A program made the position numbers and the translations under genes. A stretch of 64,000 nucleotides of DNA from Effrenium voratum. Taxonomy: Eukaryota; Sar; Dinophyceae; Suessiales; Symbiodiniaceae. Below are positions 1 to 11,860 of the stretch, in pieces. Under the pieces are notes generated by a model that saw nothing but the letters and a program-made list of their open reading frames with translations, was not told the DNA's origin and ran no database searches. Each line of letters opens with the position of its first letter. Position 1 is the first letter of the stretch. The stretch lies in NCBI GenBank assembly GCA_963377175.1, contig CAUJNA010003805.1, positions 902,501 to 966,500 on the forward strand. Reading direction: 5' to 3'.

Positions 1-2691
1 CCGGAGGCCCGTGTCAAAGTTTAGACTTGTTTCTGCTTCACCCCCCCCCCCCTAAATGCAGACTGTCCTCTTCTCCCCGATTTCCAGTCAATACTTCTTC
101 AAAGTTCTTTAAAGGGGCCCCCAAGATTTGGCCAAACAAAAACAAATCTGAACTCCCCCCCCCCCCCCGGTTTTTCTTCCGGACTTTTCCCCTTGGCGCC
201 AGCACCTGCCTGCCACCAGGGATGCTGGAACTGCAATTTTGTTCAGACAACCTGTTGGTTTCCCCTTTGACGGGGTCAGCGTTTGATTGTTTGAATCTTT
301 TGCCACCAACCGCTGCACACAGGCCTTTGAGCAGCTTCTGCCTGTGCTACTTACCATCTTCCAAGTCAGCGAGGACGAAAGGCCAGGCTTGAATCCGGCG
401 CCAACGTCAGGATTTCTCCCCTCCCGCCCCCCCTTAGACCCTTACATGGAACCAATCTTGGTCCAACACCATGTTGCTCACAGGGCTTTCTGGTGGCTTC
501 CATGCTGGTCAGTGGGAGGTTGGCTAATAGGGGCTAGAACTCATTTTACAGGAGATCTTGACATCAACTTAGCTGGTCACGCTTTGCTTGCTGGCAGGTG
601 TTCGATGGTCTCAGAAGACCCCTTCTCCATATCGGTTGGCGTGCTTGCTGGATGCCTTTGCAATTGACTTGTAAAGTGAGATGGATCACTGCGATTTGAA
701 CCTGAATCTGCGGCATCGTGTGTTCTCGCTGAACCGGTGCAGATCCTTTCTGGGCATGCCTTTCCTTTGCTTGATTCAGTGTTAATTCAGAGTTGTTTTG
801 GTATGAAGCATGAATGGCTGGGATATGTTGGGATATAAACAACCAGTACCTATGCAGTTTGTGAGTCAAGGCAGCAAGACAGGCAGCTGTTGGTCATACT
901 TAAGTGCTTCGGTTTGAAGAGAAGACGAAGTAATAAGAGGGCAAGCGAGAGAGAGAGAGAGAGAAGGAGAGAAGAGGAAAAACAGGGAAAGAGAAGGAAG
1001 GGGCGCTGCTGAGCTGGGCAAGCGTCATGCACCAGCGGAGGGGGGGGGGGGGGGCGGACTTCGCATTGCGCATGGTCTGCCAGGAGAAATAGCTTTCTGG
1101 CGCGAAAGAAGCAGGGCGCGTCTTGGTGGTCCTTTGGCTGCAGATCTCCAAGTGCTGGCTTCGCTTTGCCTATGGCAAAGGCTGCATGTGTGAACCCCTT
1201 GTCTTTGCTGGTTAAGACTCATGAAGTTTGGATTTTGGGCTACCATGTGGGGGAAAGGACTCAAGCATGCGACCTTTCAATGGACGCAAAGAGTGCATGC
1301 TAGCAGCTTCGCTGCAATTGACTCAAGGAGTGCCAGTCGGAAAGTCGAAGCATTGCCATTCAAACAGAATGCATTTGGGTTGCCTGCGTCTACCTGCCAT
1401 TCAAGTGACCCATGTCCGTTTGTGATGTGCTTCGCGGGGTTGGCGCATCGCGTCCGAACACTCGTGCTTTGCTGCGCATAAAGATGAACTCTATGTGTCT
1501 GGCACCACGAGTTATTTCACGCTTTCAGACGCATGTTCGATAGATCTGAGTGATGGTTTCGCTTTGGGAAGCTCTTACATATTTGGATGTTCGTGCCCCA
1601 AGTTTTTTTGCAATCACTTGCAATCACCTGACATAGAAACAGTGGGCTGCATTTCCTTGAAGCCAAGTTGGCTTGCGTAGGGACCTGCTGCACAAACTCA
1701 TGCAACGCCCGGCGGCCGGTAGTCAGAGTTGGATGCTCACCCCCTGGTTGAAGCCTCCAAAGAGAGGAACCCGGCCACTGAGAACATCCATACAAGACCA
1801 ATTTGAATGGCAAGGAGGGTGGTCAATATTGCATTGGGTGGAGGCCGTGGTGCTTCAACTAGATATCCAGCTATATGAGCGGTTGATTGAAGCGACTTTT
1901 GGCCATGTGAGCTGTTAGCCGAAAACAAGTTGGGTCAGCTGATGTTGAGAAGTGATGTGTACATCGCACACGTACGCATACACAATACGCATTCTAGTGA
2001 CTCAAGGTATTGTGTTCTACGCAGATATGTGTGCATCATATATGTCTATACACAAGTTTGTGTCGGGACCAAGATCTACCTAGAGCCTTTTTGTTTGTGT
2101 GTGTGTTGTCCTTTTTCCGAGTGGGGACAGTGTACCTCACGCCCAAGGGCATGTTCATTGGCTAACTTGCTCTGGAAGGTGTGGCTCATCCGCGGAAGTT
2201 TCGGTCGAAGTTCCTTGCTGGAAACTATCGCCACACGGCAGAGCGGTCCCGGGATCAAAGAATCAGCACTGCCAGCTTGCTCAGCCACGCAGTTTGGGAC
2301 CAAGATGGGCCTGCGTGGTCAATTCCAATCCCACACTCTTTTTGCGGGGAAACATGCCTAGATCAAATTGGACATGACCACATTGGTAGGTCTTGGTCCC
2401 GATGCATATTCACATCATTGTGATTGTGTATGTGTAGGAACATGTTCCCATGCAAACATACATAATCACAATGATGCATACATCCACATCTAGCATTCTG
2501 TTTGGTTTGTGTTTGCTCAACAAGAAGCACCACAAACATGTTGTCATCCGTTCGTTTCATTTGCTCGCGTCGTTTTCATACACGCTCACGTCTACCTACG
2601 AGCCCTTGAGGCGCAGCAGTTTGCTCCGCTGCACCGCGCCCGGGGAACGCCGGGCGCCTCAAAATGGATTCGCGTGAGGCCAGTTGAATTC

Positions 2692-2727
<36 letters not shown>

Positions 2728-3900
2728 TGTGTTTTTGTGTGTTTTTGAGGCTACCCTCTTCAGGTTTGTTACAAGGGTGAAGCAACAAGTAAACAAGCCG
2801 AAGCTCACCCCAAATCGGCTCAGACTCAAACCATTGTCACTCACAAGCTGGCATTCCATGCTTATGCAGTTTACTTTTTTTTGGTTGTCCTAAACGAGCA
2901 AGATTGCAAACAAAGTTGCCACAAGGCGCTTTCTCATCGTTCCCTTTGGCCACGATCTTGCCGATTAAGTTTTGCGTTCGGTCAAGAAAGGGCCGAGATG
3001 CAGACACTGAGTTGCAAGCTGACCATTTGTGAATCGGCTCTTTGCGAAGGGAGACTCAGCAGAGACTTGGTGGGCCTTGTCCAAGATCTCACTTCTGAGG
3101 TTTTGCCTTTCAGCTGAGCCTGACTTTGAGCAAGCATTGTGAAGCTGCTTGCAAGGCCGTTGACCCCAGGCGTTTACATCTTCATGTCATGGCCCAGGTA
3201 GAGGTGGTGGTGTTGAGCTCTCTTTGATCGATGACATTTCCTTGGTGCTTAATCAAAGGGCTACTCAAACGAACTCCCTGCCCACACATGGAAGCTCACA
3301 AGCAAGGAAACCCCAAAACACCAATGATCAGTATCACCCTTGTGAACCTTTGCAAGTTCGTTGCTTCGGCTTGCAATGGACGTGACGTGAACCTGGCGAA
3401 AACACCATGGCAACTGGTTGCAACTCTGGAGGCGTGGGTGAGGAGTTCACAAGCAGGTCGGAGCCACAGGTGAATGCGATTCTCGGCATCCAGATTTCAT
3501 GGTGAAACCTTCTGCTGAGGGGGGTTGTCTTCGTTCCGTTTTGATTCTGTGACCATTTCGGGCCGAAATCACAACAAACTGGTGGCAGCTCCGCTTGTCC
3601 AACGCTGCCAGGTTCAGAAACTGATGCTCTGCTAAGATAGAGGCAAAAGCGCCTGCAACATGACCTTGCCTGCAGTCCAGCATCTTTTCTTGGTCATTTA
3701 AGTTGTTTCCGCTCGAGTGATCCGCCATGTTTTTGCTGGATCAATGAAGCGGCCATGTGCAAGTGCCACGTGCCCTCGTTTCGGTTATTCGAACAAACTA
3801 TTTGGGACGGGCAGTATTTTCGCAGTACCACTCATCCAGCTTTCTCACCCTCGCAAGACGCCAACTCGCAGTGCTCCTTGCATTTGGGTGTGTCTTGCTT
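1..3900. other. Non-coding stretch, nothing recognised
   Basis: No coding region could be supported here. The stretch has homopolymer C runs (around 42-52 and 157-168), a GA-rich run at about 945-980, a G run near 1041-1054 and a (GT)n tract near 2694-2746. Open frames are short, differ between strands and show no recognisable domain. Confidence 0.5.
2692..2746. repeat. (GT)n microsatellite
   Basis: A run of GT dinucleotides is followed by TTTTTGTG variants. It is a simple repeat that generates Val/Cys-rich spurious frames on both strands. Confidence 0.95.
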
Positions 3901-3924
3901 TGGGGAATCCCTTCTTTTTGCTCA

Positions 3925-4205
3925 AGGGATGCCAACACAAACCACGCGTGGGGTTCTTTGAGACAAATCGAAGATGTCCAAGTGCCATATAGAATCGCCG
4001 AGGGGCAAATGGCGCTCAGCCATGAGGTCCCTCAGCGCCTCAGCCATGAAATGCGTGGTTGGAATGTCGTTTGCAGCCGAAAATATGTCGCTCGACAGCC
4101 GCTCGTTTGGCGAGGCCCGATGCCAAATCGTTCGAAGGGCATCACGTGCATTCATAGCCGCTTGTTGGATTTCCACATCAACACCCATGTGCATTGCGCA
4201 TGTTT
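3925..4205 (-). CDS. Possible exon, unknown protein (minus strand)
   Basis: The minus strand is open here. From about residue 15 of the open frame it encodes a stretch with normal protein-like composition, including ARDALRTIWHRASPNERLSS, then FMAEALRDLMAERHLPLGD and WHLDIFDLS. The amphipathic alternation and balanced composition contrast with the overlapping plus-strand frame, which is Cys/His/Arg-rich. I do not recognise a family, and no start codon or splice site could be fixed. The plus-strand 207-codon frame over the same bases (3757-4380) is the alternative reading and looks less natural. This could be an exon of a minus-strand gene or a decayed mobile-element ORF. Confidence 0.3.
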
Positions 4206-6390
4206 GGGGAGGCGGTTCCATTTGCTTATGAATGTGGATCAGCTGCTAGCCTTGCCACTTCCACACCTGGCCGTTTCCGCGTATGTGGCCAGGTTGCTTG
4301 CGCGGCTACTGGTGCGGTGTATACAAACAATCCCATTGCCGTTCGACCCTTGCATGCAAGGCAGAGGTACAAGTGTATGAACTCATTGAACATTTGGCGG
4401 CCGCTCCACGCGGGAATGGCATAAACCAGAATACCACAAGGCATCAACAAACCCTGCAAAGCAGCGGTGATGATTGTGGCAAGTGTGGTGACGCTTTCAT
4501 GCGCACCCGGGTAGCCAAGCGCTGCTCTTCATGCTTAAGTTTCCATAAACATTTGCTTGGATGGCGTTTTCCTCGCACATACCCGAGGTTTTTTTTGCCA
4601 AGCCGAAGCCGCGGCATGGGCTCAGTGCCAATTTTGATGGGGGCGGGCGCGCGTTTTGGCGCGACTCGCGCGACGCCCGCGCTTCACAGGCGCTTGCCAG
4701 GATCTCAGACCGGGCGTGCCGTCTCTCGGCGCGCGGTTGGATTCGAGGGGAACGCCCAAGATTGGTTCCTCTGTTTCCCCTAAAAACTGGTGATTTCTTG
4801 CTATGCCAAATGAGCATGCAGTTTCTTGGTTTTGCGCTGAGGGTTAGGACTGTTCAATTCGAGACAAATCAAGGCGCCGTATCGTACGATCAGCTCTAGA
4901 CCAACTTGAATGTCTGATTTTTGTGTGGCAGAGAGCCACGTAGGGATATGTGGCACTTGTGAAGGGACTCTCTGCCAGCACTGAAGTGGTCAACGAAGGC
5001 TGTCCAAAGTTGGAAGAAACTGCGGCCATTCAAAGTTCCTCAAAAAAGCAGAGTGAACCTCGAAAAGGGTCTTTCACTAGTGAGAACCTGAGGGCTAAGA
5101 AAGGGTGACTCATCTCCGATTCGTGCAAAAACGTGCCCCGTAGAATCCGACATATCAGTTACTCAGCGCTGCTCGACCTATTTAATATTGGTTCGTCTCA
5201 AGATAGGGCAGTCCGGTTGTTGCAGGTAGAATGGGGGGAACCAATGTCGCCACATCGCCTGGATCATGGCAAGTTGCCAGCGTATGCTAAGCTTCCCACT
5301 GCTTTGGTCCCATGGTTTCATTGCGCTTTGTTTCCCTGTCATTCCCCCTGCACTCCCCGCGTTTTCATGTCTGTCCCTGTCATGTCCCTTTCAGTTCCAC
5401 GGCTGATTTGCTGCCTGTTTGAGCCCCCCTTTTTGGATGATCTTACGGGGGAACTGAAAGGAAACCAACCACTTGGGGTCCCCAATTTTGAGAAACACAA
5501 GGACAAGCTGGCTTTCTTTGTGACCCCTGGGCAACTGGGAAGTAACATGATTTACTTTGCTTTGAGCAACCCTGTGCCCAAGCCAGATCTTTGGTACAAG
5601 CACACGGCCGGCTGTCTGAATATAGATGCGGTGGTCATCAACTCTTTATCCTACGAGAACTGAGCAGTTCACCAACTCGCCAAGCCAACCTTGCCACGAC
5701 AAACCAACCGACAGGTGCTATGGTGAAAAAGAAGAAGTCCGAGGGCAGGCCCGCGGGTCAGGGATCCAGTGCGCGCGGAATCTCCCTAATGCCCCACATT
5801 GGGCTTGACGTGTTGTCGTGTTTGTGAGAATCCACACTACCTTGGCCACGGCAACACGATCTGACTCGATAAATCAGGTTAGATCTCATCCCACAAGAAG
5901 CAACATGAATCGATAGCTCAGGCCAACAGCTTGGCATGACGCCTTGTCCACGCCCTGTGCAATGCAGAGAGGTGTATACTCACTGGGCCCCACTTGTAGA
6001 CAGGACACAAAACAATCAGCGTGCTTAGGTGTGAGTGTGCAAGCAGCATGTCCCGAAAGGAACTGAGTGCATATACCGAAGGAGCTTCTCTTTCTCCCGT
6101 CATGGGCCACCGCAAGTGCCAGGGTCGATGACGATGAGCTTCAGATTGGCGATACGGTGGAGATCCATGGACTGCAAGGTGGGCATGGGCATGATTGCGT
6201 GCGAGAGAGAGAGACAGAGAGAGCGTCTTGATTTGCACCTACACAGCCATCAATATCACACTCCCCGCTGTCCATTTGCAGCAAGCAGTTAATGTGACTT
6301 TCAGTGTTAGAACTTCCAGGGCCTTTGTTTCTTCAAATTGAGGGAACCCCCAAACTCGTATCGTACCTCCCCCCGGTTTCCCTTTGAGGG
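4206..6390. other. Intergenic or intronic stretch
   Basis: No supported gene. A GC-rich patch at about 4620-4760 encodes an Arg/Ala-rich frame (ARASQALARISDRACRL) without a recognisable domain. Around 5395-5475 there is an inverted-repeat-like segment (CCCCCCTTTTTGG ... GAACTGAAAGGAAACC) of the type scattered through the window. A short GAGAGA run lies near 6200-6222. Confidence 0.4.
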
Positions 6391-6427
6391 TTGGCTTCCC
6401 TTCTTTCAACCCAATGCCAAGGAACTG

Positions 6428-6500
6428 CTCCCTTGCGAGGTGCCAAGGAGCTCAACGGTCGCGTTGGGCGAATCGTCGCTTATGTCGAGGAGACGCAGCG
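6428..6500 (+). CDS. Short exon, LNGRxGRIV-type motif
   Basis: In one plus frame the sequence reads GAKELNGRVGRIVAYVEE. This matches a short motif common in dinoflagellate proteins (xLNGRxGRVVxYxxxxGR), often found beside ankyrin, MYND zinc-finger or SET regions. The match is from memory of the family and only about 20 residues long. Upstream lies a pyrimidine-rich stretch and a TTTGAGGGTTGGC segment typical of the small introner-like repeats in this window, so an intron acceptor before this exon is plausible. Exact splice sites are not resolved. The parent gene is unknown. Confidence 0.35.
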
Positions 6501-6699
6501 GACGGGGCCTGAGACGTGGCGCATTTCCGCGATCAAACACGCGTCGTTTCACCCGGGCTTCGTTTTTTGGAGTTGGTTGGTTTTGGGAATGAGCCAGATG
6601 TTTAGGGCTTAAAACCAAACTGCAAGAAGCCCCGTACCTTGGATTGGTCTCTTGAACCAGCCGCAAAATGGGTCCTGTGTCCAGCTTGGGAGCTTTTGC

Positions 6700-7375
6700 T
6701 GGAAGCGTTGAAAGAGAACCAAAAAGGAAGCCACAAAGTTTCAGACATACCCCTGCGAGCAGTTACTCATTTGAGCCCCAATCATCGAGGGTGATCACGA
6801 AGTAACTTTGACCGTTTGTTTGCTTGTTTGTGGGCGTTTGCAATGTTGTGTAGAAGGCAAAACTAGGACAGGTGCTTGTTGACGGCTCTCCAAACCCCAT
6901 GTGGGGTGTTGCCCTTGTTCATGCCCTTCGCAAGATACGAGCGGCATGCGAAGAGTTCTCGCATTAAATAGGGGACAATCCTGGTGATACTATGAGTTGA
7001 GATTTGCTTGAGTGACGGAGATAAGTGACTCCTGAATAAGTGTCGTCCGAAAGAAAAAACAAAAAACATGGCGCGGAGGTTTGGCGTGAAGTTGGATGAC
7101 GGTTCGGAGAACAAGGCGGCTGCAGCCTGAGGTTTCTTTGAGGTTTCCATCGAGACGAAAACAGATGGGTCTGTGGCTCTTTGAGGGTTGTCTCCCTTTT
7201 TGGAGTTGGTTTAAAGCGAACTCTTGGGCATGCAACCATGATGATTAATGTTATTAAGTTATTATTGTCATGACTAGTATTATTATTCTTATGGTTACAA
7301 GTAAGGTCCGGCAGAGCCGGGGGGCGGAAGTTTCAAAGCAGTGAACAACTATAGTTTGGAGAACTGTCCTTGGCC
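6700..7375. other. Stretch with no recognised gene
   Basis: Nothing recognisable. A small AT-rich segment with ATTATT repeats lies at about 7240-7290, just before the satellite complex. Confidence 0.5.
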
Positions 7376-7378
7376 CCT

Positions 7379-7548
7379 TGCTTCTCTCTCTCTCTCTCTC
7401 TCTCTTTTTCTCTCTTTCTCTCTTTCTCTCTTTCTCTCTTTCTCTTTCTCTTTCTGTTTCTCTGTCTCTTTCTCTCTCTTTCTATCTATCTCTCTAGCTA
7501 TCTCTATATCTGTTTATTGATCTATCTATCTACCCATCTTTCTCTGCA
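7379..7548. repeat. CT-rich then (TATC)n microsatellite
   Basis: CTCTCTCT passes through CTTTCTCTTT into TATCTATC tetranucleotides. The second half is part of the 577-bp duplicated unit and recurs at about 8058-8125. Confidence 0.9.
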
Positions 7549-7924
7549 CTTAAAAGTTGCGATGTTCAATCCCCGAAAGTTGACTTCGCGTACTACTTTC
7601 GTACTTAAAAGTTGCGATTTTCGAGCCCCAGCTGCGAAACTGGACTTCACGTACTACTTTCGTAATTAAAAGTTGCGATTTTCGAGCCCCAGCTACGAAA
7701 GTGGACTTCGCGTACTACTTTCGTACTAAAAAGTCGCGATTTTCGAGCCCCAGCTGCGAAAGTGGACTTTGCGTACTACTTTCGTACTTAAAAGTTGCGA
7801 TTTTCAAGCCCCGGCTGCGAAAGTGGACTTTGCGCACTACTTTCGTACTTAAAAGTTGCGATTTTCAAGCCCCAGCTGCGAAAGTTGACTTCGCGTACTA
7901 CTTTCGTACTTAAAAGTTGCGATT
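7549..7924 (+). repeat. 58-bp satellite array, block 1
   Basis: Head-to-tail units of about 58 bp share the core TTAAAAGTTGCGATTTTCG followed by AGCCCCAGCTGCGAAAGT and a CGTACTACTTTCGTAC segment. Within each unit CGAAAGT and ACTTTCG are complementary, so each unit can form a hairpin. Successive units differ by only a few substitutions. The apparent ORFs are read-through of the array. Confidence 0.92.
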
Positions 7925-8125
7925 TATCTATAGATCTACCTATCTCCTCGATACCTCTCTATTCTTATCTCTCTATCTCTTTATCTATCTAGCTAGTTAT
8001 TTGTCTATCTATCTACAAATCTATCTATCTCTGTCTATCTCTGTTTCTCTATCTCTTTCTATCTATTTCTCTAGCTATCTCTATATCTGTTTATTGATCT
8101 ATCTATCTACCCATCTTTCTCTGCA
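7925..8125. repeat. (TATC)n-rich spacer between satellite blocks
   Basis: Degenerate TATC/TCTG repeats separate the two satellite blocks. The right part repeats the sequence that precedes block 1 (CTAGCTATCTCTATATCTG), which marks the start of the second copy of the duplication. Confidence 0.85.
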
Positions 8126-8525
8126 CTTAAAAGTTGCGATGTTCAATCCCCGAAAGTTGACTTCGCGTACTACTTTCGTACTTAAAAGTTGCGATTTTCG
8201 AGCCCCAGCTGCGAAACTGGACTTCACGTACTACTTTCGTAGTTAAAAGTTGCGATTTTCGAGCCCCAGCTACGAAAGTGGACTTCGCGTACTACTTTCG
8301 TACTAAAAAGTCGCGATTTTCGAGCCCCAGCTGCGAAAGTGGACTTTGCGTACTACTTTCGTACTTAAAAGTTGCGATTTTCAAGCCCCGGCTGCGAAAG
8401 TGGACTTTGCGCACTACTTTCGTACTTAAAAGTTGCGATTTTCAAGCCCCAGCTGCGAAAGTTGACTTCGCGTACTACTTTCGTACTTAAAAGTTGCGAT
8501 TTTCGAGCCCCGGCTGCGAAAGTTG
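8126..8525 (+). repeat. 58-bp satellite array, block 2
   Basis: This nearly base-for-base copy of block 1 is offset by 577 bp. A visible difference is CGTAATTAAAAG in block 1 (near 7662) against CGTAGTTAAAAG here (near 8239). Block 2 continues into one extra unit whose end grades into the next tandem family. Confidence 0.92.
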
Positions 8526-9200
8526 ACCTTGCAAAAATGCTGCGCCTGCCACCAAATCTGTGCTTGACCTTGCTAAAGTGCTGCGCCTGCCACAAAATCT
8601 GTACTTGACCTTGCGAAAGTGCTGCGCCAGCGAAAGTGCTGCACCTGCGACAAATGCTTTGTGCCGACCTACGAATTGCTGCGCCTGTCACAAATCTACC
8701 TTGACCTTGCGAAAGTGCTGCGCCTGCCACGCAATTCAAACCTTGCGAAACCTTCGCGCGGCCAATGGTCCCGTCTCCCCCGTCCGACGCCCGACTCGCG
8801 GAGGGAAGCCCAACTTGCGCCCGTTTTCTGCATCTTGCCATCCCCCAGCTCGCAGAGAGTGCTTGCGAAAGTGCTGCGCCTGCCACGAAATCTATACTTG
8901 ACCCGACGCGACCTTGCGAAAGTGCTGCGCCTGCCAAAAAACCTTGCGAAACCTTCGCGCGGCCGTGCCAATGGTCCCGTCTCCGAGACCGTTCCGACAC
9001 CCGCCTCCGTACAGGCGTCGCAGCCGAGGTGGTTTGCGCACTGTCCGGAAGCCCAATTCACGCACAGCGCCAACGTTTTCTGCATCTTGCCATCCCCCAG
9101 CTCGCAGAGAGTGCTTGCGAAAGTGCTGCGCCTGCCACGAAATCTATACTTGACCTTGCGCTGCTGCGCCACGAAATCTATACTTGACCTTGCGAAAGTC
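8526..9200 (+). repeat. GC-rich tandem repeat (CTTGCGAAAGTGCTGCGCC)
   Basis: Degenerate units contain GACCTTGCGAAAGTGCTGCG and CCTGCCACGAAATCTA. A longer segment with CATCTTGCCATCCCCCAGCT is present twice (about 8830-8905 and 9082-9155), so there is a larger duplication on top of the short period. The 345-codon plus frame and the 211-codon minus frame both follow the repeat period and are not credible genes. Confidence 0.85.
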
Positions 9201-9204
9201 TGCG

Positions 9205-9500
9205 CCCTTGGCTATCTATCCGCAAAGCGTCAAAGCTATCTATGTTGTAAAGCTATCTATCTGTCAAGCCTAGCTATATGTCGCTATCTATCTGTCATGC
9301 AAGCCTATCTTGCTAGCTATAGTCTATCTATCTGCAAGCCTATTGGAAAGCTATCTATCTGTCAAGCTAGCTATATGTCAAAGCTATCTATTTGTCATGC
9401 AAGCCTATTGGAAAGCTATCTATCTGTCAAGCTAGCTATATGTCAAAGCTATCTATTTGTCATGCTAGCTACCTGTCATAGCTATATGTCAAAGCAGCTA
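9205..9500 (+). repeat. AGCTATCTATCTGTCAAGC tandem repeat
   Basis: Variable units carry AAGCTATCTATCTGTCAAGC and CTAGCTATATGTCAAAGC. The array follows directly after the GC-rich tandem repeat and ends the 2-kb satellite complex. Confidence 0.85.
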
Positions 9501-11029
9501 GCTCATTTAGTTCCAGTACTACGGAAGTTTCTTGTTAAACTTCCTTTGATTAATATTTTGCTTACTATATGTTTGTCATTCCTTCTTTGTTGGGGGGATG
9601 CTTTCCTCAACGCCAAGATTGCACATGTCTCTGCGGGGATGAACGTCACACTTTGAAAGTGGTTGCCAAGCATAGTGTAGCCCACTAGCACATTGGCGTT
9701 GTGTTGATAGTTGAATGCCACAGACGGTACTTGATAAAGCACTCAACATTTGTTTGCCATTGTGTGGGTATGTTTCTGTTCTGTTTGTGTTTTGCATGTC
9801 ATGTGTGCATTGCTTTGGACAACTTATAACCAGCTCTGGACGTAAAACCAAACCTACCCATGGCTCTGGCCCCTGTTGTGAGCTTGGCTCAAGCGGTGCC
9901 GAGGCCTAAGGCTGAATGCGATCTTGTTTGCCATATCAATTTGTATGCAGCCTGGAGGAAACATATCCCCCAAACCAGATTCCCCTTAAATGCAATTCCT
10001 AGGGAACCCTCTGACAAAATAGGCAACCTTCTTCCTTGGACGTTTTATTCCAAAGCCGGGGTACCTGGAGTTGTGTCAATGACTCACTCAGAACGTCAAC
10101 TGGTGCCAGCCGGAGTTTCTAATTAACCTGTTTGGAAATACCCCCCTTTACTCCAAACCTGTGGAGGGTGTCTCAAGAAGAATGCCCACGTTAGATGACG
10201 TGGTTGTTTGTGTGGCTCAAAATTAAACAGGACGGGTTACACAGGTTTTGGTCCATGTTTCCACTTACCAGGGTTCCATTTTGTGTGTGTGTGGGACGGC
10301 TTGGGTGCACTCAGCCAATTCCATCCAGCATCCCCCACAGGACAAACCTGGGGTTCAGGGCTGGGACCCTGCTCAGCGCAAGCACGCGTGCGCGTCATGG
10401 CAAGGCCGGCCCCCCCGCAATCAATACAAGTACACGCTTCCCAACTTGGAGCCCCACGAGCTAGTCGGGCCCGCCACCCGCACCCGTGCAGACGAGTCTA
10501 CCCGGGCCGGCATAAGGGCAAGACGGCGTGACATCCTAGCCAGCGAGGCAACCCAAAAAGGCTCTTCCCCGCACCGATCCCTCACTGCAGTACTAGGCCC
10601 GGAAACGTGCAGCTTGCAGAGGGGCAACCTTGAGCATCTCAAAGTTATGTCCCGCACGCACACGCACCGGCAGCAAATGAGAGAGACCTCCTCCACCAAC
10701 CGCACAGGCAGCGGTCCCCCCTGTGAGCTGCACACGGCACAAGCATTATGCCTTGGCGTGACGGGCGCTGCCGCGCTGCCCCACAGAAATGGGCACCGCC
10801 CCGGACCAAAATGGGAGGGTTCCATTTTGGTACCGGTTTTTGAGCAAAACACGAAGTCTTCGCATCTCCCGATGGCCGGCCTGTCCCGTCCGAGGTTCGG
10901 CCCGCCAATCTCCGGAGAGTCGATCAGGACGCTTCAGCCGCGCCGATATTGACACATCGTCCAGCCCTTGAAGGGCCTGTGACTGCGAGAAATGCAAGCT
11001 TCCATTTGCTGAAATGAGATATTTGCTAT
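9501..11029. other. Stretch with GC-rich open frames, nothing recognised
   Basis: Open frames across the GC-rich patch at about 10350-10950 exist on both strands (234 codons plus, 143 codons minus) and resemble no family I know. A partial minus-strand copy of the GTGGGTCAAAA inverted-repeat family is present at about 10240-10284. Another fragment with AAAATGGGAGGGTTCCATTT lies near 10806. Confidence 0.4.
10240..10284 (-). repeat. Partial copy of the GTGGGTCAAAA repeat family
   Basis: Read on the minus strand, AAAATGGAACCCTGGTAA followed by GTGGAAACATGGACCAAAACC matches the middle of the elements at 35539-35656 and 44520-44625. The ends are not recognisable. Confidence 0.7.
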
Positions 11030-11116
11030 TTTCCCCTGTTGGGTTTTAAGGGAATCTATCACTATATACTGGTTCCAGGAATTACTTTTTTGTTCAGGGG
11101 CGAAAAAGGCAAATGG
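11030..11116 (+). repeat. TTCCCCTGTTGGG hairpin repeat, copy 1
   Basis: TTCCCCTGTTGGGTTTTAAG and GGAATCTATCAC form a short hairpin (TTCCC with GGGAA). A pyrimidine-rich tract and then GGCGAAAAAGGCAAATGG follow. Other members lie at 12637, 13252, 28785 and 53333. The layout, a hairpin then a tract resembling a 3' splice site, suggests an introner-like or intron-resident element (inference). Confidence 0.7.
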
Positions 11117-11404
11117 AAAGGATGTTGAGGAGGTGCACCGTGACTGTGTTCCATAAGACTCTTGACCACGGTTGGTTTGGTCGACTGGTTTCAGAGAAGA
11201 TGGGCTTTCTGGAGAGCTGGCAACAAAGGGTAAGCAATCATGCAGCTGAGGGATATGCTTGGAAGTTGGGATATGTATTTCCCTTGGATTGTTTACGCCA
11301 ATAAAATGGCTGCATCCTCCAGAGACTCTAGAGTCTAGAGTACGGAAGTCTTTGCCAAGGCTGCGAAGCGTCCAGCACACTAACACGATTTATGGAACAC
11401 GTTA

Positions 11405-11860
11405 AAATTTCATATCATAATTCATGTACACAGTAAGATTGGCTGGGCTCTCGCAGCGCGTTTGCATCCGGAATCGACCAGACCTACCCGAATCTGCCAG
11501 GACGGCGAGACACGTGCCATTTTGGAGGCGCAGCTGGCACAGGCGTGGTGTTTGCCCTTTCGAAGGGCGTTCACCCAAAGTTTTGGCAGACTTTCCTGAG
11601 CCGGCACATGCCAGGTGCGGCCTTTTCGTTCCAATTGGTTCCCCAAAGAACACCGTATCCATCGGCAATTGAGAAGTGTAGATGTGTTGCAGCTGCATAC
11701 TTTGAAGTGTGACATCGCGATACAGCAAAGGCAGCCTTTTCCCAACGGCAAAGTTGTGTTTGATCTTGGGGGCAGACGCCAAACCGTTGTTTGCAAGTAA
11801 ATTGAGTTGGAGCGGATCGTCGCCATGCCTTTTGCATTGACTTTTGTGGCGCCCCACCAA
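11405..11860 (-). CDS. Open frame of 152 codons, unknown (minus strand)
   Basis: This minus-strand frame is open over 456 bases, with patches of ordinary composition (KRLPLLYRDVTLQ, GTCLAVLADSGRSGRFR). No domain, signal peptide or membrane segment is recognised. An overlapping minus-strand frame of 134 codons is also open, which weakens the case. It is listed as a weak candidate exon only. Confidence 0.15.

Noticed and set aside
7701..8490. Identical 70-codon frames in the satellite blocks and a 211-codon minus frame next to them
   Set aside because: They are read-through of tandem repeats; identity reflects the 577-bp duplication.
9884..9893. Spliced-leader relic (TTGGCTCAAG) suggesting a retroposed mRNA
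   Set aside because: Only ten of the leader bases match and no retroposed gene follows.
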